Part shown: positions 61,405 to 64,000 of the stretch, piece after piece
Position numbering within the stretch: position 1 is the stretch's first letter
How the letters are laid out: the number at the start of each line of letters is the position of its first letter
Assembly (NCBI GenBank): GCA_023264995.1
Contig: JAHFUR010000018.1
Coordinates: 18,123 to 82,122 of the forward strand
Source of the DNA: Acidimicrobiia bacterium
Lineage (GTDB): Bacteria; Actinomycetota; Acidimicrobiia; Acidimicrobiales; AC-14
DNA: 64,000 nt
Direction of reading: 5' to 3'
Notes under the pieces: generated by a model
What the model was told of the DNA's origin: nothing
Seen by the model: the letters and a program-made list of their open reading frames with translations, nothing else
Databases searched by the model: none
Translations under genes and position numbers: made by a program

Positions 61405-61477
61405 GCGCTGGTAGCTCAACGGATAGAGCATCTGACTACGGATCAGAAGGTTGGGGGTTCGAATCCCTCCCAGCGCG
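61405..61477 (+). tRNA. tRNA-Arg (anticodon ACG)
   Basis: The acceptor arms GCGCTGG and CCAGCGC pair. The anticodon stem TCTGA/TCAGA encloses CTACGGA, giving ACG. The D-arm and TTCGAAT T-loop are normal. CCA not encoded. An integrase remnant starts directly after it, so the 3' end was used as an attachment site. Confidence 0.95.
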
Positions 61478-61480
61478 CTG

Positions 61481-62279
61481 GATAAGGCTCGTCTGGCAGC
61501 GCAAGCTCCTGAAGGGCGGCGGCGTCAAGAGCGGCCGGGCCCTGGCGCCGAACACGGTCCGCCTTGCCCGGGCACCGCTGGCGGCGCCATGAAGCTGGGC
61601 GTCGCGACCGGGGTAATCGCGGTCAACCCACTGGTCGCCGCGCCCCGACCCCGTGCCGCCCGATCGATCCCTCGCCACTGGACGCCCGAACAGGCCCGCG
61701 AGTTCCTCGGTCTGATGGAAGGCGACCGGACCTATCCGATCTGGGCCTTCCTTCTTGGCTCCGGACTGCGTATCGGCGAACTGGTGGTTGCGGTGGGGGA
61801 ACGTTGACCTGGAGCGCCGGAAGGTGCACGTCGTCGACTTCGTGTCCGCGCTCGGCTACGACCTCGTCTCATCCTCGGGCAAGAGCCGCGACGCCGTGCG
61901 GAGCATCGAGCTCGACAACGGCCTCGTGCGAGTCCTACGCAGCCAGCGCAAGCTGCAGGCACAGGAACGCCTCGCGGCCCAGGACTACGCAGAGAGCGAT
62001 TACGTGTTCACGCGTCTCTCCGGCGGCCCGTACCACCCTGCGAACCTGTCGAAGCTGCTCGGCAGGATGACGACCGAGGTCAAGCTGCCGAGGCTGACCG
62101 CCCACGGGCTTCGCCACACCACCGCCACGCTGATGCTCGCCAACGGTGTGCCGCCCAAGGTGGCCGCCGAACGGCTCGGCCACGCCGACGCCACCCTGTT
62201 CTCAAACCTCTACAGCCACGTCACGCCGACCATGCAGCGAGAGGCAGCCGACAAGATCGGCGCAGCCCTGTTCGACTGA
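61481..62279 (+). pseudogene. Tyrosine integrase, N-terminally truncated and frameshifted
   Basis: The frame starts inside the gene right at the tRNA end (LAPNTVRLARAPL, a core-binding-domain helix), runs through HWTPEQAREFLGLM and GSGLRIGELV (catalytic Arg), then needs a one-base shift near 61790 to continue LRWGNVDLERRKVHV. The second part keeps HGLRHTTATLML, RLGHAD and the tyrosine in NLYSHV. Missing N-terminus and frameshift make it dead. It marks the left end of a decayed element at tRNA-Arg. Confidence 0.85.
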
Positions 62280-62288
62280 CACTGCGCC

Positions 62289-62693
62289 GTGCTCCTGCCC
62301 CCGAGCGACGTTCTCCGGCCGGAGCCTCCGCCCGATGATCTCCTCCTCGTCGTCCGGGGCGGCACGAAGACACTCAGCGACGGCCACCTCGCGAACCAGG
62401 CCGCCGACTGTTGGGAGCGCCATCGGTTCTTCGGCGTCTCGGTGTTCGGTGCGCCCGGTGACGACCTGGTGGCCGTCAGCGCAGCCGTCCGTGCCATCCG
62501 CATTCGGCCTGTCGTCCGCGTTGCCAGATGCGGAGCCCTGCGGGCTGCCGGCTTCGAAGTCTTGCCAACGTTCTCGAACCCCTGGCACTTCTCGGTCGTT
62601 CTTCCCGACGCCACGCCGGCGACCTTCGAGGGCCTCCGCACGTGCTTCGGCGGATTGGCGCCAAACCCCGGGTACGTCGCCCTCGACACGTAG
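62289..62693 (+). CDS. Unknown protein, first of a small gene pair
   Basis: 134 residues, GTG start. Contains DDLLLVVRGGTKTLSDGHLA and ERHRFFGVSVFGAPGDDLVA. I recognise no named family. Globular alpha/beta content, no membrane segment. It is followed after 29 bp by another small gene, and the pair sits just after a dead integrase, so it may be mobile-element cargo, for instance a toxin-antitoxin-like couple (inference only). Confidence 0.6.
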   Translation: MLLPPSDVLRPEPPPDDLLLVVRGGTKTLSDGHLANQAADCWERHRFFGVSVFGAPGDDLVAVSAAVRAIRIRPVVRVARCGALRAAGFEVLPTFSNPWHFSVVLPDATPATFEGLRTCFGGLAPNPGYVALDT

Positions 62694-62722
62694 TCCCGTC
62701 GTACGATGGTGGGGTGGAGCGA

Positions 62723-62983
62723 ATGCCGATCGTGGAGCTCTGGGTCGACGACCACCAGGAGTACGAGCCGAGCATCGTGACCGGCCACCTCCGCCACGCC
62801 CGTATTCCGCTCGATCCCCACGCCGGCGATTACCTGGTCGTCGGCGACGACGAGGTTGCGCCGGCACTGGCGCTGGTTGTCAGCCGCGAGGCCGAAGGCA
62901 CCATTCGCCTCCGCATCCTGCCCGGCCCGGTCGACAGCCATCCTGAGTTCAACACTCGTCGGATACCGACGCTCGCCTCGTAG
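62723..62983 (+). CDS. Unknown protein, second of the pair
   Basis: 86 residues from ATG 62723 (GTG 62714 is an alternative). MPIVELWVDDHQEYEPSIVT opens the protein, followed by a mostly beta segment and a short C-terminal end (FNTRRIPTLAS). No motif recognised. GGAG lies close upstream of the ATG. Confidence 0.5.
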   Translation: MPIVELWVDDHQEYEPSIVTGHLRHARIPLDPHAGDYLVVGDDEVAPALALVVSREAEGTIRLRILPGPVDSHPEFNTRRIPTLAS

Positions 62984-62999
62984 AAACCACCGGCGGCGA

Positions 63000-63123
63000 G
63001 CGGGTCGAGCGCCCTGTGAGCTGCTGTTGGGCCTGGACGCCCGGGATGAGCACTGCTCAGGACGTAGCGCTTGCTGACGCCGAGGAGCTTGGCCACCCAA
63101 GCGATGTCCACGAGGGCTGTCAT
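63000..63123 (-). pseudogene. Excisionase-like helix-turn-helix remnant
   Basis: From the ATG at 63123, right behind AAGGAGG, the frame reads TALVDIAWVAKLLGVSKRYV, which is the first half of a MerR/Xis-type helix-turn-helix. The following wing sequence is lost. Probably the relic of the excisionase gene of the tRNA-Arg element. Confidence 0.45.
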
Positions 63124-63443
63124 CCTCCTTGCTACTCGAATCCATTGTCCGTCCTTGGTCATGGGTTGCCGTCATGAACCACTACGGGTGCGCCCGAGCC
63201 CCGAATCGGACCCCGCTCTGATCAGGACGTGCTGTCCAGCAGGCCGCACGCTTCCCTGACCCACTCGGGAAGAAAGCGACGCCGGGTGACTACCCAGCCG
63301 ACGCACGGCCGGGCTGGCTGGCCGGCGACCGGAAACGTCGGGTGTCAATGACCAAGCGATACCGCCAGCGTGGCCCCTGGCGTGACCGATGCACCACGGC
63401 ACATCCCGCTCGGCCCGGCTCGCCGAGGGGCACGGCACTGGAC
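63124..63443. other. Gap without supported gene
   Basis: About 320 bp. I see no gene or repeat. Confidence 0.4.
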
Positions 63444-63953
63444 TCAGGCAGTGGCATCGAGCCTGGCTCGGACGTCGTCCGGCACTCCAGGAGCGATCAC
63501 GCTTCGCAACGCCGCTCGAAGCCTGGAATTGGCCCTGAGCGCCACCTCCAGTTGCGGTCCAAGAGCTTTGTAGTGAAGTTCCACGACCGGCTCCAGGGCG
63601 AGAGCTCCTACCAACGCGATGTCGTCCTCCGAAGCGGCGTGCTCCAAGAGCTCCCCGACCGCCTCCAGGGCGTGGGTAGGGGGCAAGTCATGCGCCAAGT
63701 TCACGATCCGTAGGTACTCGTCCAGCTCTGACACGTCTCGGCGGAAGAACGCTTCGATCTCGCTCTGGACGAGGTAGACCACGACACATTCTGGCCGGGC
63801 GCCGACCATCCGCTGCGACCAGTAATCGCGAGCCCGGATGATCCCGCCTGCTTCGCCCCCAGCCGGTGCCGATACCGCACGGCACATATCTGGAGCGGGT
63901 AACAGGGCGTCCTTGATGTAGCCGACGGGGGCTTGAAGCTCCGTCGTGGACAC
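63444..63953 (-). CDS. Unknown protein near window edge
   Basis: 169 residues from a GTG at 63953. The middle part (VVVYLVQSEIEAFFRRDVSE, then YLRIVNLAHDLPP) and the helical end look like a real globular protein, but no family is recognised. In the next frame upstream an ATG at 64000 reads MATGYVNDIEDTLQRT, so the true start may lie there with a frame break, or outside the window. Confidence 0.5.
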   Translation of the reverse strand: MSTTELQAPVGYIKDALLPAPDMCRAVSAPAGGEAGGIIRARDYWSQRMVGARPECVVVYLVQSEIEAFFRRDVSELDEYLRIVNLAHDLPPTHALEAVGELLEHAASEDDIALVGALALEPVVELHYKALGPQLEVALRANSRLRAALRSVIAPGVPDDVRARLDATA

Positions 63954-64000
63954 GTTCTCTGGAGCGTGTCCTCAATGTCGTTGACGTAGCCGGTGGCCAT

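Overview
The window is high-GC DNA from an actinobacterium. The order crgA, trpG, pknB, pbpA, rodA/ftsW, pstP, fhaB, fhaA, tRNA-Leu(CAG) (about 1.1-9.25 kb, with trpG on the opposite strand to the rest) is the cell-wall and division signalling cluster of Actinomycetota as known from mycobacteria, and CrgA, PASTA kinase, FhaA and Lsr2-type proteins all point the same way. The overall gene style (threonine-rich tails, phosphoketolase, larBC) suggests an uncultured Acidimicrobiia-like lineage, but that finer placement is inference.

Layout. 1-1010: end of a thiolase gene and a small membrane/zinc-ribbon protein. 1077-9252: the core cell-wall cluster, ending at tRNA-Leu. 9195-28253: an integrated mobile island. 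It is bounded by two identical 59-bp direct repeats of the tRNA-Leu 3' end exactly 19,000 bp apart, with matching 21-bp putative integrase arm sites just inside each end. From left to right it carries a DarT/DarG toxin-antitoxin pair, a MobF relaxase-helicase, a helix-turn-helix protein, an excisionase and a tyrosine recombinase. Beyond the integrase lies a cargo zone (17.7-28 kb) with broken genes (a TIR/deoxyribosyltransferase-like relic and a methyltransferase split in two by a metallopeptidase lipoprotein gene), an Lsr2 gene, small unknown genes, four structured repeats that look like integron attC sites, and an 829-residue protein with a PD-(D/E)XK nuclease signature. I see no type IV secretion or coupling-protein gene, so the island looks mobilizable rather than self-transmissible. 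28254-30687: a further segment with an AlbA/Schlafen-type ATP-binding regulator, ending at a third, decayed copy of the tRNA 3' end; this is evidence of repeated integration at the same site.

31197-37040: a large secreted eight-repeat protein and a large LuxR-type ATPase regulator. 37190-47124: a metabolic and stress cluster with universal stress protein, acetate kinase, phosphoketolase, P-type cation ATPase, two pyridoxamine-oxidase-fold proteins, a zinc-ribbon protein, and a GAF sensor kinase with a NarL/DevR-type response regulator. The set resembles a dormancy/hypoxia (DosR-like) regulon, and two GGG-N8-CCC palindromes sit in its divergent promoter regions. 47140-60980: an ABC exporter, a LysM/M23 peptidase, an ABC-F protein, MscL, a Rieske fusion protein, larC-larB, pheA, tRNA-Ser(UGA), a BNR-repeat secreted protein, tRNA-Ser(GCU), a DUF2786 protein and a MazEF-type pair. 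61405-64000: tRNA-Arg(ACG) followed by a degraded integrase and small unknown genes, the left end of a second, decayed integrated element that runs off the window.

All functions are assigned by reading protein motifs; no database search was possible.
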